NCBI GenBank assembly: GCA_948470475.1
Contig: OX419343.1
Span: forward strand, 4,256,983-4,320,982
Origin: Galaxea fascicularis
Taxonomy: Eukaryota > Cnidaria > Anthozoa > Scleractinia > Euphylliidae
Direction: 5' to 3'
DNA length: 64,000 bases
Part shown: positions 32,598-44,600 of the stretch, one piece after another
Layout: each line of letters starts with the position of its first letter
Numbering within the stretch: position 1 is the stretch's first letter
Made by a program: the position numbers and the translations under genes
Notes under the pieces: generated by a model
What the model saw: only the letters and a program-made list of their open reading frames with translations
Told to the model about the DNA's origin: nothing
Databases searched by the model: none

Positions 32598-32734
32598 AAA
32601 AAAAAAATCAAATGAAGAATGATCGTCGCAGTTGTGATCGCAATTTTTGCAATTGCGCAAAGAAGCCTGAAAAAAATTCAGGACTTCAACGGCCGGCTTT
32701 AACCCGTGACCCCGCGACTCCGGTGCGATGCTCC

Positions 32735-32769
<35 letters not shown>

Positions 32770-32815
32770 AGGTCAGTTTTAGGTTCATATGTTCCGGTGA
32801 AAGATATGTCAGTGG
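32598..32815 (-). mobile_element. tRNA-derived SINE copy
   Basis: On the minus strand the head is tRNA-like: GGCTTCATAGCTCAGTTGGT (D-arm with an intact A box) followed by GGAGCATCGC and a degenerate B box GGGTTAAAGCC. Then come TTCAGGCTTCTTTGCGC and GATCATTCTTCATTTGAT, ending in a T run at 32,596-32,609 when read on the minus strand. Too degraded in the T arm to be a working tRNA. The head is preceded by CCCAACGTCAG and a further ~60 bp that may belong to the family. Confidence 0.75.
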
Positions 32816-33047
32816 ACGATGCATATGAAAGAAATCATATGTGAACTGCGGATATGAAATCAAATGAAGAATGATCATCGCAGTTGTGATCACAATTTTT
32901 GCAATTGGGCAAAGAAGCCTAAAAAAAAAAATTCAGGCTTCTTTGCGCAATTGCAAAAATTGCGATCACAATTGCGACGATCATTCTTCATTTGATTTCA
33001 TATCCGCAGTTCACATATGATTTCTTTCATATGCATCGTCCAAAACA
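32816..33047. mobile_element. Two SINE tails head-to-head (hairpin)
   Basis: 32,816-32,930 and 32,937-33,047 are near-perfect reverse complements joined by an A-rich loop. Both hold the SINE 3' body (GAACTGCGGATATGAAATC; AATTGCRCAAAGAAGCCT). Neither has a tRNA head in this interval, so it is a foldback made from two truncated copies. Confidence 0.75.
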
Positions 33048-33414
33048 AAACCCTCATTCACCCCATTCTGAGAGTTTAAAAATTTCTTGCTAAGATTTTC
33101 AAAGAATGCCAAGAATTAGAGCAATATTAGTTTTCCAGGTCTTCCCTAACCCGCTTTTGAAGGAAGAAAAACATATACCCACCGATCAATCAATAGACTC
33201 CACTTGGACAAAACGTTCAAACCTCTACGCTTAATTTTCAATTTATTCTGACAAACACAAAGGGTTAAGGCACGTGTTACAGATAGGCTCGAGGCGGTCG
33301 TCCACAGATTAAACAGACGCACAGGAACAAGTTGATGTAATCCACCAATGAATGTAGTATTAACAGTTGAAATCTCTATGCAGGGAACGTGCAGAGGGAG
33401 AGGCTGGGAGGTTT

Positions 33415-33437
33415 AGCCCCCCCCCCCCCCCCCTCCC
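33415..33437. repeat. Poly-C tract
   Basis: A run of about 17 C with a short CTCCCC end, in otherwise ordinary sequence. Confidence 0.9.
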
Positions 33438-34021
33438 CAATTTTGTGAAGTAAAAAATAGAAATGATAACTAAAATGAAAAACAGTATAAAAAAATGCAG
33501 AAGAAATTTCATCGTAAAGGACAATGAAGTTACAATTGCCATTAGAGAATTAGACACTCTTTTAACTAGCAGGCATAAAGAGTAACATTTAAGTAGCGAT
33601 AAATATTAAATAAATTTTTCATATTTAACCAAATGCTACTGTAGGTTTATGTCCTCCAACTGCCCTTTTTAGGCTAGTGGACCTCTCAGGAAAACAACGA
33701 TTGAAAACATGACTGCGCTTAGTAATGACGCAAAAGCGATTTAGTAACCTGACAGTATTAAACAGTTATGACGATAAAACGGAGAGTGTATTGACGTTGC
33801 CAACGATTTTACCGATCTTTAAAGAATGTGATATAAAGTAAATAACAGTCACTGCCTTAGTTTTTTTTTTTTTCTCAGGGCTATAGTGTTTTGTCTATTT
33901 CCATTCTGATTGATAGCGGAGCCCCATACTTATAGAAACCTGTGAACTGCTTTTCTCATGGTAACCATGGCTAGCGGTATTGCTCATGGGCGCGACCGAA
34001 CGACGGCGACGTCGTCCAATG

Positions 34022-34083
34022 ATTAATAATATCCTAATAATAATAAAGATAATAATAATAATTATTACTATTATTATTTAACA
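34022..34083. repeat. (AAT)n microsatellite at the left edge of the satellite array
   Basis: Alternating AATAATAAT with inverted TATTATTATT, 27 bases before the first satellite base. It may be the tail of an older LINE or SINE. Confidence 0.8.
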
Positions 34084-34110
34084 TGGTGGCCATACTCCAG
34101 CTGACCACCT

Positions 34111-34374
34111 ACAATCTTGGACAAAACTACTTGAGAAAACTGGCCTCTTTGCGTCCAAAAATCGTTCACGAAAACCTCTGGCTCGATAGTACTACTACAG
34201 TCACTTCCCCCTCCCCCTCCCCCTATTCAATGTTGAATTTAGGAAGCTGCAATACTTAGGGAAACGTTTAGGAACCACAAACAACATTGAATTGGGGGGG
34301 GGGGGGGAGGGTTAGTGTTCTCACAAAAAGAGGCTTTGGAGCTCAATTTTCTCAACAGTTTTGTCCAAGATTGT
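34111..34374. mobile_element. Foldback element at the start of each full satellite unit (first copy)
   Basis: Outer arms ACAATCTTGGACAAAACT and its exact reverse complement; a second arm pair lies inside (TTGAGAAAA, GCCTCTTT); then CCCCCTATTCAATGTTG against CAACATTGAATTGGGGG around the centre. The C-rich arm is (CCCCCT)n and the other is the variable G run, giving quadruplex-prone sequence on both strands. No protein. Present in 13 units of array A (12 full units and the partial one) and in all of array B; absent from the two short units. Confidence 0.85.
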
Positions 34375-34809
34375 GTACGAGACCTTTTCGGAATTTTCTT
34401 TGTAGCGCACGAGTTCAAAGGACTAAGGAGCTGATTTTAGTCACCCATCTGGGGCTATTATAAAATAGAGCTGTGTTGGTTTAATATTTTTATTTCGTGG
34501 AAATATAGTGATCCTAAAAGTAGATCCCCAAGTTTATAAAATTTCAGCAAATTACGCGTGGTATACGAGAAAAACGGCTATTTTGCAAAGCGAGATTTCT
34601 GTCACTTTTGGCATGTGGTCCTCATCCTGGGTAAAGCGTTAGGTCATTTGTCTTAATAAAGACATTACTGATAAATGTGAAACGTAACTAATGAGTGTGC
34701 GATCGCAAATGGTCACATCCCGCGGGAGCAGCCGCTCCAAATCCCGGCAACACATGTTTCGTTAAGCGGCTATATTAGCAGATATCTAAGCATCCCATTC
34801 GGTATATGA

Positions 34810-34982
34810 CGGTTAACTTAGCAAAAGACACGACATGAATCGATAAAACAACGATTAACAGACAATTTTAACGGTTAACAACAGATGCTAAACAAGACAA
34901 TAGACCATCACTTCTCTTTAGAGTAAAACCACTGTTAACCGTTGTTAATCGTTGAAATGCCAGTACTTCGTGCTGTTAATCG
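34810..34982. promoter_or_regulatory. Cluster of six CGRTTAAC octamers, three forward then three reverse
   Basis: CGGTTAAC 34,810; CGATTAAC 34,852; CGGTTAAC 34,872; then GTTAACCG 34,934; GTTAATCG 34,944; GTTAATCG 34,975. Start-to-start spacing 42, 20, 62, 10, 31. The cluster recurs in every unit. It looks like a multi-site protein-binding element with approximate dyad; the binding protein is unknown. Confidence 0.6.
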
Positions 34983-37314
34983 TCGCAAATCCAAGCATCT
35001 AACCCTTTTAATCATTTTGTGGATCCAAAAATGACATATTTGGTTTTCCTGTGAGGCGGTAGCAGCATTTAGTCCACTGCAACACACGATTCACACTTGC
35101 GAGACATGTGTCACGCACGGAATACACTGTGACAAGAAAATTATGTAATTACGTGACTTATACGTCCTTCGGTGTTCGTGCGAAAAACATCGCTTTGCTG
35201 TGACCTGTTTGGCGCTAACAAATGTGGATTTTACACCTAACTACTGAAACAATTTGTAGCTTTTACTTTGGTGAAATGGTGACGAACATAGCGTCATCGA
35301 TCGTCTCGATACCTTTCGCAAGCCAAGAAAGTTGTATATTTTTGCTATTGGGCATGTTCAAAATCAGTTTCTACGTCAATAGTGTGAATGGAAGCCACTG
35401 TTAAGTACACGTTTCCACCACCTTCACAGCTTCCATTCCCTTACCGAGTGCTGAAAATGCAATGTTCAACTGCCTTTGTGCGTCAGTTTAGTCCGTATTA
35501 ATGATGCTACTCTCCATTGTTACTTAAAAGCAGAGAACTATCAAAGCAAATGCTTTCTAGGAGTCTCAAAAAATACGCATAATTTCTCTAAATAAGACAT
35601 AACTTCTCGTCTAACCAATTGGAGTTTTTAAGGACCACATGTTCCAATCATCAATGGCAAAAGCAGCTTACTGGACTGCGTGCGTCGCACGTTTTTCACA
35701 ACTTCACTGTTATACAATCTTGGACAAAACTACTTGAGAAAACTGGCCTCTTTGCGTCCAAAAATCGTTCACGAAAACCTCTGGCTCGATAGTACTACTA
35801 CAGTCACTTCCCCCTCCCCCTCCCCCTATTCAATGTTGAATTTAGGAAGCTGCAATACTTAGGGAAACGTTTAGGAACCACAAACAACATTGAATTGGGG
35901 GGGGGGGGAGGGTTAGTGTTCTCACAAAAAGAGGCTTTGGAGCTCAATTTTCTCAACAGTTTTGTCCAAGATTGTGTACGAGACCTTTTCGGAATTTTCT
36001 TTGTAGCGCACGAGTTCAAAGGACTAAGGAGCTGATTTTAGTCACCCATCTGGGGCTATTATAAAATAGAGCTGTGTTGGTTTAATATTTTTATTTCGTG
36101 GAAATATAGTGATCCTAAAAGTAGATCCCCAAGTTTATAAAATTTCAGCAAATTACGCGTGGTATACGAGAAAAACGGCTATTTTGCAAAGCGAGATTTC
36201 TGTCACTTTTGGCATGTGGTCCTCATCCTGGGTAAAGCGTTAGGTCATTTGTCTTAATAAAGACATTACTGATAAATGTGAAACGTAACTAATGAGTGTG
36301 CGATCGCAAATGGTCACATCCCGCGGGAGCAGCCGCTCCAAATCCCGGCAACACATGTTTCGTTAAGCGGCTATATTAGCAGATATCTAAGCATCCCATT
36401 CGGTATATGACGGTTAACTTAGCAAAAGACACGACATGAATCGATAAAACAACGATTAACAGACAATTTTAACGGTTAACAACAGATGCTAAACAAGACA
36501 ATAGACCATCACTTCTCTTTAGAGTAAAACCACTGTTAACCGTTGTTAATCGTTGAAATGCCAGTACTTCGTGCTGTTAATCGTCGCAAATCCAAGCATC
36601 TAACCCTTTTAATCATTTTGTGGATCCAAAAATGACATATTTGGTTTTCCTGTGAGGCGGTAGCAGCATTTAGTCCACTGCAACACACGATTCACACTTG
36701 CGAGACATGTGTCACGCACGGAATACACTGTGACAAGAAAATTATGTAATTACGTGACTTATACGTCCTTCGGTGTTCGTGCGAAAAACATCGCTTTGCT
36801 GTGACCTGTTTGGCGCTAACAAATGTGGATTTTACACCTAACTACTGAAACAATTTGTAGCTTTTACTTTGGTGAAATGGTGACGAACATAGCGTCATCG
36901 ATCGTCTCGATACCTTTCGCAAGCCAAGAAAGTTGTATATTTTTGCTATTGGGCATGTTCAAAATCAGTTTCTACGTCAATAGTGTGAATGGAAGCCACT
37001 GTTAAGTACACGTTTCCACCACCTTCACAGCTTCCATTCCCTTACCGAGTGCTGAAAATGCAATGTTCAACTGCCTTTGTGCGTCAGTTTAGTCCGTATT
37101 AATGATGCTACTCTCCATTGTTACTTAAAAGCAGAGAACTATCAAAGCAAATGCTTTCTAGGAGTCTCAAAAAATACGCATAATTTCTCTAAATAAGACA
37201 TAACTTCTCGTCTAACCAATTGGAGTTTTTAAGGACCACATGTTCCAATCATCAATGGCAAAAGCAGCTTACTGGACTGCGTGCGTCGCACGTTTTTCAC
37301 AACTTCACTGTTAT

Positions 37315-38658
37315 ACAGTGTACGAGACCTTTTCGGAATTTTCTTTGTAGCGCACGAGTTCAAAGGACTAAGGAGCTGATTTTAGTCACCCATCTGGGGC
37401 TATTATAAAATAGAGCTGTGTTGGTTTAATATTTTTATTTCGTGGAAATATAGTGATCCTAAAAGTAGATCCCCAAGTTTATAAAATTTCAGCAAATTAC
37501 GCGTGGTATACGAGAAAAACGGCTATTTTGCAAAGCGAGATTTCTGTCACTTTTGGCATGTGGTCCTCATCCTGGGTAAAGCGTTAGGTCATTTGTCTTA
37601 ATAAAGACATTACTGATAAATGTGAAACGTAACTAATGAGTGTGCGATCGCAAATGGTCACATCCCGCGGGAGCAGCCGCTCCAAATCCCGGCAACACAT
37701 GTTTCGTTAAGCGGCTATATTAGCAGATATCTAAGCATCCCATTCGGTATATGACGGTTAACTTAGCAAAAGACACGACATGAATCGATAAAACAACGAT
37801 TAACAGACAATTTTAACGGTTAACAACAGATGCTAAACAAGACAATAGACCATCACTTCTCTTTAGAGTAAAACCACTGTTAACCGTTGTTAATCGTTGA
37901 AATGCCAGTACTTCGTGCTGTTAATCGTCGCAAATCCAAGCATCTAACCCTTTTAATCATTTTGTGGATCCAAAAATGACATATTTGGTTTTCCTGTGAG
38001 GCGGTAGCAGCATTTAGTCCACTGCAACACACGATTCACACTTGCGAGACATGTGTCACGCACGGAATACACTGTGACAAGAAAATTATGTAATTACGTG
38101 ACTTATACGTCCTTCGGTGTTCGTGCGAAAAACATCGCTTTGCTGTGACCTGTTTGGCGCTAACAAATGTGGATTTTACACCTAACTACTGAAACAATTT
38201 GTAGCTTTTACTTTGGTGAAATGGTGACGAACATAGCGTCATCGATCGTCTCGATACCTTTCGCAAGCCAAGAAAGTTGTATATTTTTGCTATTGGGCAT
38301 GTTCAAAATCAGTTTCTACGTCAATAGTGTGAATGGAAGCCACTGTTAAGTACACGTTTCCACCACCTTCACAGCTTCCATTCCCTTACCGAGTGCTGAA
38401 AATGCAATGTTCAACTGCCTTTGTGCGTCAGTTTAGTCCGTATTAATGATGCTACTCTCCATTGTTACTTAAAAGCAGAGAACTATCAAAGCAAATGCTT
38501 TCTAGGAGTCTCAAAAAATACGCATAATTTCTCTAAATAAGACATAACTTCTCGTCTAACCAATTGGAGTTTTTAAGGACCACATGTTCCAATCATCAAT
38601 GGCAAAAGCAGCTTACTGGACTGCGTGCGTCGCACGTTTTTCACAACTTCACTGTTAT
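37315..38658 (+). repeat. Short satellite unit without the foldback element (first)
   Basis: The junction reads TATAC-A-GTGTAC, where full units have TATAC-AATCTTGG...CCAAGATT-GTGTAC. 1344 bp; the rest matches the other units. Confidence 0.9.
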
Positions 38659-41600
38659 ACAATCTTGGACAAAACTACTTGAGAAAACTGGCCTCTTTGC
38701 GTCCAAAAATCGTTCACGAAAACCTCTGGCTCGATAGTACTACTACAGTCACTTCCCCCTCCCCCTCCCCCTATTCAATGTTGAATTTAGGAAGCTGCAA
38801 TACTTAGGGAAACGTTTAGGAACCACAAACAACATTGAATTGGGGGGGGGGGGGGAGGGTTAGTGTTCTCACAAAAAGAGGCTTTGGAGCTCAATTTTCT
38901 CAACAGTTTTGTCCAAGATTGTGTACGAGACCTTTTCGGAATTTTCTTTGTAGCGCACGAGTTCAAAGGACTAAGGAGCTGATTTTAGTCACCCATCTGG
39001 GGCTATTATAAAATAGAGCTGTGTTGGTTTAATATTTTTATTTCGTGGAAATATAGTGATCCTAAAAGTAGATCCCCAAGTTTATAAAATTTCAGCAAAT
39101 TACGCGTGGTATACGAGAAAAACGGCTATTTTGCAAAGCGAGATTTCTGTCACTTTTGGCATGTGGTCCTCATCCTGGGTAAAGCGTTAGGTCATTTGTC
39201 TTAATAAAGACATTACTGATAAATGTGAAACGTAACTAATGAGTGTGCGATCGCAAATGGTCACATCCCGCGGGAGCAGCCGCTCCAAATCCCGGCAACA
39301 CATGTTTCGTTAAGCGGCTATATTAGCAGATATCTAAGCATCCCATTCGGTATATGACGGTTAACTTAGCAAAAGACACGACATGAATCGATAAAACAAC
39401 GATTAACAGACAATTTTAACGGTTAACAACAGATGCTAAACAAGACAATAGACCATCACTTCTCTTTAGAGTAAAACCACTGTTAACCGTTGTTAATCGT
39501 TGAAATGCCAGTACTTCGTGCTGTTAATCGTCGCAAATCCAAGCATCTAACCCTTTTAATCATTTTGTGGATCCAAAAATGACATATTTGGTTTTCCTGT
39601 GAGGCGGTAGCAGCATTTAGTCCACTGCAACACACGATTCACACTTGCGAGACATGTGTCACGCACGGAATACACTGTGACAAGAAAATTATGTAATTAC
39701 GTGACTTATACGTCCTTCGGTGTTCGTGCGAAAAACATCGCTTTGCTGTGACCTGTTTGGCGCTAACAAATGTGGATTTTACACCTAACTACTGAAACAA
39801 TTTGTAGCTTTTACTTTGGTGAAATGGTGACGAACATAGCGTCATCGATCGTCTCGATACCTTTCGCAAGCCAAGAAAGTTGTATATTTTTGCTATTGGG
39901 CATGTTCAAAATCAGTTTCTACGTCAATAGTGTGAATGGAAGCCACTGTTAAGTACACGTTTCCACCACCTTCACAGCTTCCATTCCCTTACCGAGTGCT
40001 GAAAATGCAATGTTCAACTGCCTTTGTGCGTCAGTTTAGTCCGTATTAATGATGCTACTCTCCATTGTTACTTAAAAGCAGAGAACTATCAAAGCAAATG
40101 CTTTCTAGGAGTCTCAAAAAATACGCATAATTTCTCTAAATAAGACATAACTTCTCGTCTAACCAATTGGAGTTTTTAAGGACCACATGTTCCAATCATC
40201 AATGGCAAAAGCAGCTTACTGGACTGCGTGCGTCGCACGTTTTTCACAACTTCACTGTTATACAATCTTGGACAAAACTACTTGAGAAAACTGGCCTCTT
40301 TGCGTCCAAAAATCGTTCACGAAAACCTCTGGCTCGATAGTACTACTACAGTCACTTCCCCCTCCCCCTCCCCCTATTCAATGTTGAATTTAGGAAGCTG
40401 CAATACTTAGGGAAACGTTTAGGAACCACAAACAACATTGAATTGGGGGGGGGGGGAGGGTTAGTGTTCTCACAAAAAGAGGCTTTGGAGCTCAATTTTC
40501 TCAACAGTTTTGTCCAAGATTGTGTACGAGACCTTTTCGGAATTTTCTTTGTAGCGCACGAGTTCAAAGGACTAAGGAGCTGATTTTAGTCACCCATCTG
40601 GGGCTATTATAAAATAGAGCTGTGTTGGTTTAATATTTTTATTTCGTGGAAATATAGTGATCCTAAAAGTAGATCCCCAAGTTTATAAAATTTCAGCAAA
40701 TTACGCGTGGTATACGAGAAAAACGGCTATTTTGCAAAGCGAGATTTCTGTCACTTTTGGCATGTGGTCCTCATCCTGGGTAAAGCGTTAGGTCATTTGT
40801 CTTAATAAAGACATTACTGATAAATGTGAAACGTAACTAATGAGTGTGCGATCGCAAATGGTCACATCCCGCGGGAGCAGCCGCTCCAAATCCCGGCAAC
40901 ACATGTTTCGTTAAGCGGCTATATTAGCAGATATCTAAGCATCCCATTCGGTATATGACGGTTAACTTAGCAAAAGACACGACATGAATCGATAAAACAA
41001 CGATTAACAGACAATTTTAACGGTTAACAACAGATGCTAAACAAGACAATAGACCATCACTTCTCTTTAGAGTAAAACCACTGTTAACCGTTGTTAATCG
41101 TTGAAATGCCAGTACTTCGTGCTGTTAATCGTCGCAAATCCAAGCATCTAACCCTTTTAATCATTTTGTGGATCCAAAAATGACATATTTGGTTTTCCTG
41201 TGAGGCGGTAGCAGCATTTAGTCCACTGCAACACACGATTCACACTTGCGAGACATGTGTCACGCACGGAATACACTGTGACAAGAAAATTATGTAATTA
41301 CGTGACTTATACGTCCTTCGGTGTTCGTGCGAAAAACATCGCTTTGCTGTGACCTGTTTGGCGCTAACAAATGTGGATTTTACACCTAACTACTGAAACA
41401 ATTTGTAGCTTTTACTTTGGTGAAATGGTGACGAACATAGCGTCATCGATCGTCTCGATACCTTTCGCAAGCCAAGAAAGTTGTATATTTTTGCTATTGG
41501 GCATGTTCAAAATCAGTTTCTACGTCAATAGTGTGAATGGAAGCCACTGTTAAGTACACGTTTCCACCACCTTCACAGCTTCCATTCCCTTACCGAGTGC

Positions 41601-44600
41601 TGAAAATGCAATGTTCAACTGCCTTTGTGCGTCAGTTTAGTCCGTATTAATGATGTTACTCTCCATTGTTACTTAAAAGCAGAGAACTATCAAAGCAAAT
41701 GCTTTCTAGGAGTCTCAAAAAATACGCATAATTTCTCTAAATAAGACATAACTTCTCGTCTAACCAATTGGAGTTTTTAAGGACCACATGTTCCAATCAT
41801 CAATGGCAAAAGCAGCTTACTGGACTGCGTGCGTCGCACGTTTTTCACAACTTCACTGTTATACAATCTTGGACAAAACTACTTGAGAAAACTGGCCTCT
41901 TTGCGTCCAAAAATCGTTCACGAAAACCTCTGGCTCGATAGTACTACTACAGTCACTTCCCCCTCCCCCTCCCCCTATTCAATGTTGAATTTAGGAAGCT
42001 GCAATACTTAGGGAAACGTTTAGGAACCACAAACAACATTGAATTGGGGGGGGGGGGGGGAGGGTTAGTGTTCTCACAAAAAGAGGCTTTGGAGCTCAAT
42101 TTTCTCAACAGTTTTGTCCAAGATTGTGTACGAGACCTTTTCGGAATTTTCTTTGTAGCGCACGAGTTCAAAGGACTAAGGAGCTGATTTTAGTCACCCA
42201 TCTGGGGCTATTATAAAATAGAGCTGTGTTGGTTTAATATTTTTATTTCGTGGAAATATAGTGATCCTAAAAGTAGATCCCCAAGTTTATAAAATTTCAG
42301 CAAATTACGCGTGGTATACGAGAAAAACGGCTATTTTGCAAAGCGAGATTTCTGTCACTTTTGGCATGTGGTCCTCATCCTGGGTAAAGCGTTAGGTCAT
42401 TTGTCTTAATAAAGACATTACTGATAAATGTGAAACGTAACTAATGAGTGTGCGATCGCAAATGGTCACATCCCGCGGGAGCAGCCGCTCCAAATCCCGG
42501 CAACACATGTTTCGTTAAGCGGCTATATTAGCAGATATCTAAGCATCCCATTCGGTATATGACGGTTAACTTAGCAAAAGACACGACATGAATCGATAAA
42601 ACAACGATTAACAGACAATTTTAACGGTTAACAACAGATGCTAAACAAGACAATAGACCATCACTTCTCTTTAGAGTAAAACCACTGTTAACCGTTGTTA
42701 ATCGTTGAAATGCCAGTACTTCGTGCTGTTAATCGTCGCAAATCCAAGCATCTAACCCTTTTAATCATTTTGTGGATCCAAAAATGACATATTTGGTTTT
42801 CCTGTGAGGCGGTAGCAGCATTTAGTCCACTGCAACACACGATTCACACTTGCGAGACATGTGTCACGCACGGAATACACTGTGACAAGAAAATTATGTA
42901 ATTACGTGACTTATACGTCCTTCGGTGTTCGTGCGAAAAACATCGCTTTGCTGTGACCTGTTTGGCGCTAACAAATGTGGATTTTACACCTAACTACTGA
43001 AACAATTTGTAGCTTTTACTTTGGTGAAATGGTGACGAACATAGCGTCATCGATCGTCTCGATACCTTTCGCAAGCCAAGAAAGTTGTATATTTTTGCTA
43101 TTGGGCATGTTCAAAATCAGTTTCTACGTCAATAGTGTGAATGGAAGCCACTGTTAAGTACACGTTTCCACCACCTTCACAGCTTCCATTCCCTTACCGA
43201 GTGCTGAAAATGCAATGTTCAACTGCCTTTGTGCGTCAGTTTAGTCCGTATTAATGATGCTACTCTCCATTGTTACTTAAAAGCAGAGAACTATCAAAGC
43301 AAATGCTTTCTAGGAGTCTCAAAAAATACGCATAATTTCTCTAAATAAGACATAACTTCTCGTCTAACCAATTGGAGTTTTTAAGGACCACATGTTCCAA
43401 TCATCAATGGCAAAAGCAGCTTACTGGACTGCGTGCGTCGCACGTTTTTCACAACTTCACTGTTATACAATCTTGGACAAAACTACTTGAGAAAACTGGC
43501 CTCTTTGCGTCCAAAAATCGTTCACGAAAACCTCTGGCTCGATAGTACTACTACAGTCACTTCCCCCTCCCCCTCCCCCTATTCAATGTTGAATTTAGGA
43601 AGCTGCAATACTTAGGGAAACGTTTAGGAACCACAAACAACATTGAATTGGGGGGGGGGGGGAGGGTTAGTGTTCTCACAAAAAGAGGCTTTGGAGCTCA
43701 ATTTTCTCAACAGTTTTGTCCAAGATTGTGTACGAGACCTTTTCGGAATTTTCTTTGTAGCGCACGAGTTCAAAGGACTAAGGAGCTGATTTTAGTCACC
43801 CATCTGGGGCTATTATAAAATAGAGCTGTGTTGGTTTAATATTTTTATTTCGTGGAAATATAGTGATCCTAAAAGTAGATCCCCAAGTTTATAAAATTTC
43901 AGCAAATTACGCGTGGTATACGAGAAAAACGGCTATTTTGCAAAGCGAGATTTCTGTCACTTTTGGCATGTGGTCCTCATCCTGGGTAAAGCGTTAGGTC
44001 ATTTGTCTTAATAAAGACATTACTGATAAATGTGAAACGTAACTAATGAGTGTGCGATCGCAAATGGTCACATCCCGCGGGAGCAGCCGCTCCAAATCCC
44101 GGCAACACATGTTTCGTTAAGCGGCTATATTAGCAGATATCTAAGCATCCCATTCGGTATATGACGGTTAACTTAGCAAAAGACACGACATGAATCGATA
44201 AAACAACGATTAACAGACAATTTTAACGGTTAACAACAGATGCTAAACAAGACAATAGACCATCACTTCTCTTTAGAGTAAAACCACTGTTAACCGTTGT
44301 TAATCGTTGAAATGCCAGTACTTCGTGCTGTTAATCGTCGCAAATCCAAGCATCTAACCCTTTTAATCATTTTGTGGATCCAAAAATGACATATTTGGTT
44401 TTCCTGTGAGGCGGTAGCAGCATTTAGTCCACTGCAACACACGATTCACACTTGCGAGACATGTGTCACGCACGGAATACACTGTGACAAGAAAATTATG
44501 TAATTACGTGACTTATACGTCCTTCGGTGTTCGTGCGAAAAACATCGCTTTGCTGTGACCTGTTTGGCGCTAACAAATGTGGATTTTACACCTAACTACT

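Noticed and set aside
32695..32760. A functional tRNA gene on the minus strand
   Set aside because: The A box is good but the B box and T arm are degenerate and it is followed by a SINE body, so it is a SINE head.
34720..34750. CENP-B box near TTCGTTAAGCGGC in the satellite
   Set aside because: Only the TTCG half matches; the CGGG half at the required distance is absent.
35222..35404. 60-codon frame starting MWILHLTTETIC, repeated in every satellite unit
   Set aside because: In array B the matching frame shifts after SQESC and stops early, and substitutions show no sign of protein constraint; it recurs only because the DNA repeats.
35680..35862. 60-codon frame MRRTFFTTSLLYN and the antisense MNSCATKK frame
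   Set aside because: They cross the foldback element, including its C-rich arm and G run, whose length varies between units; they are shadows of repeat DNA.
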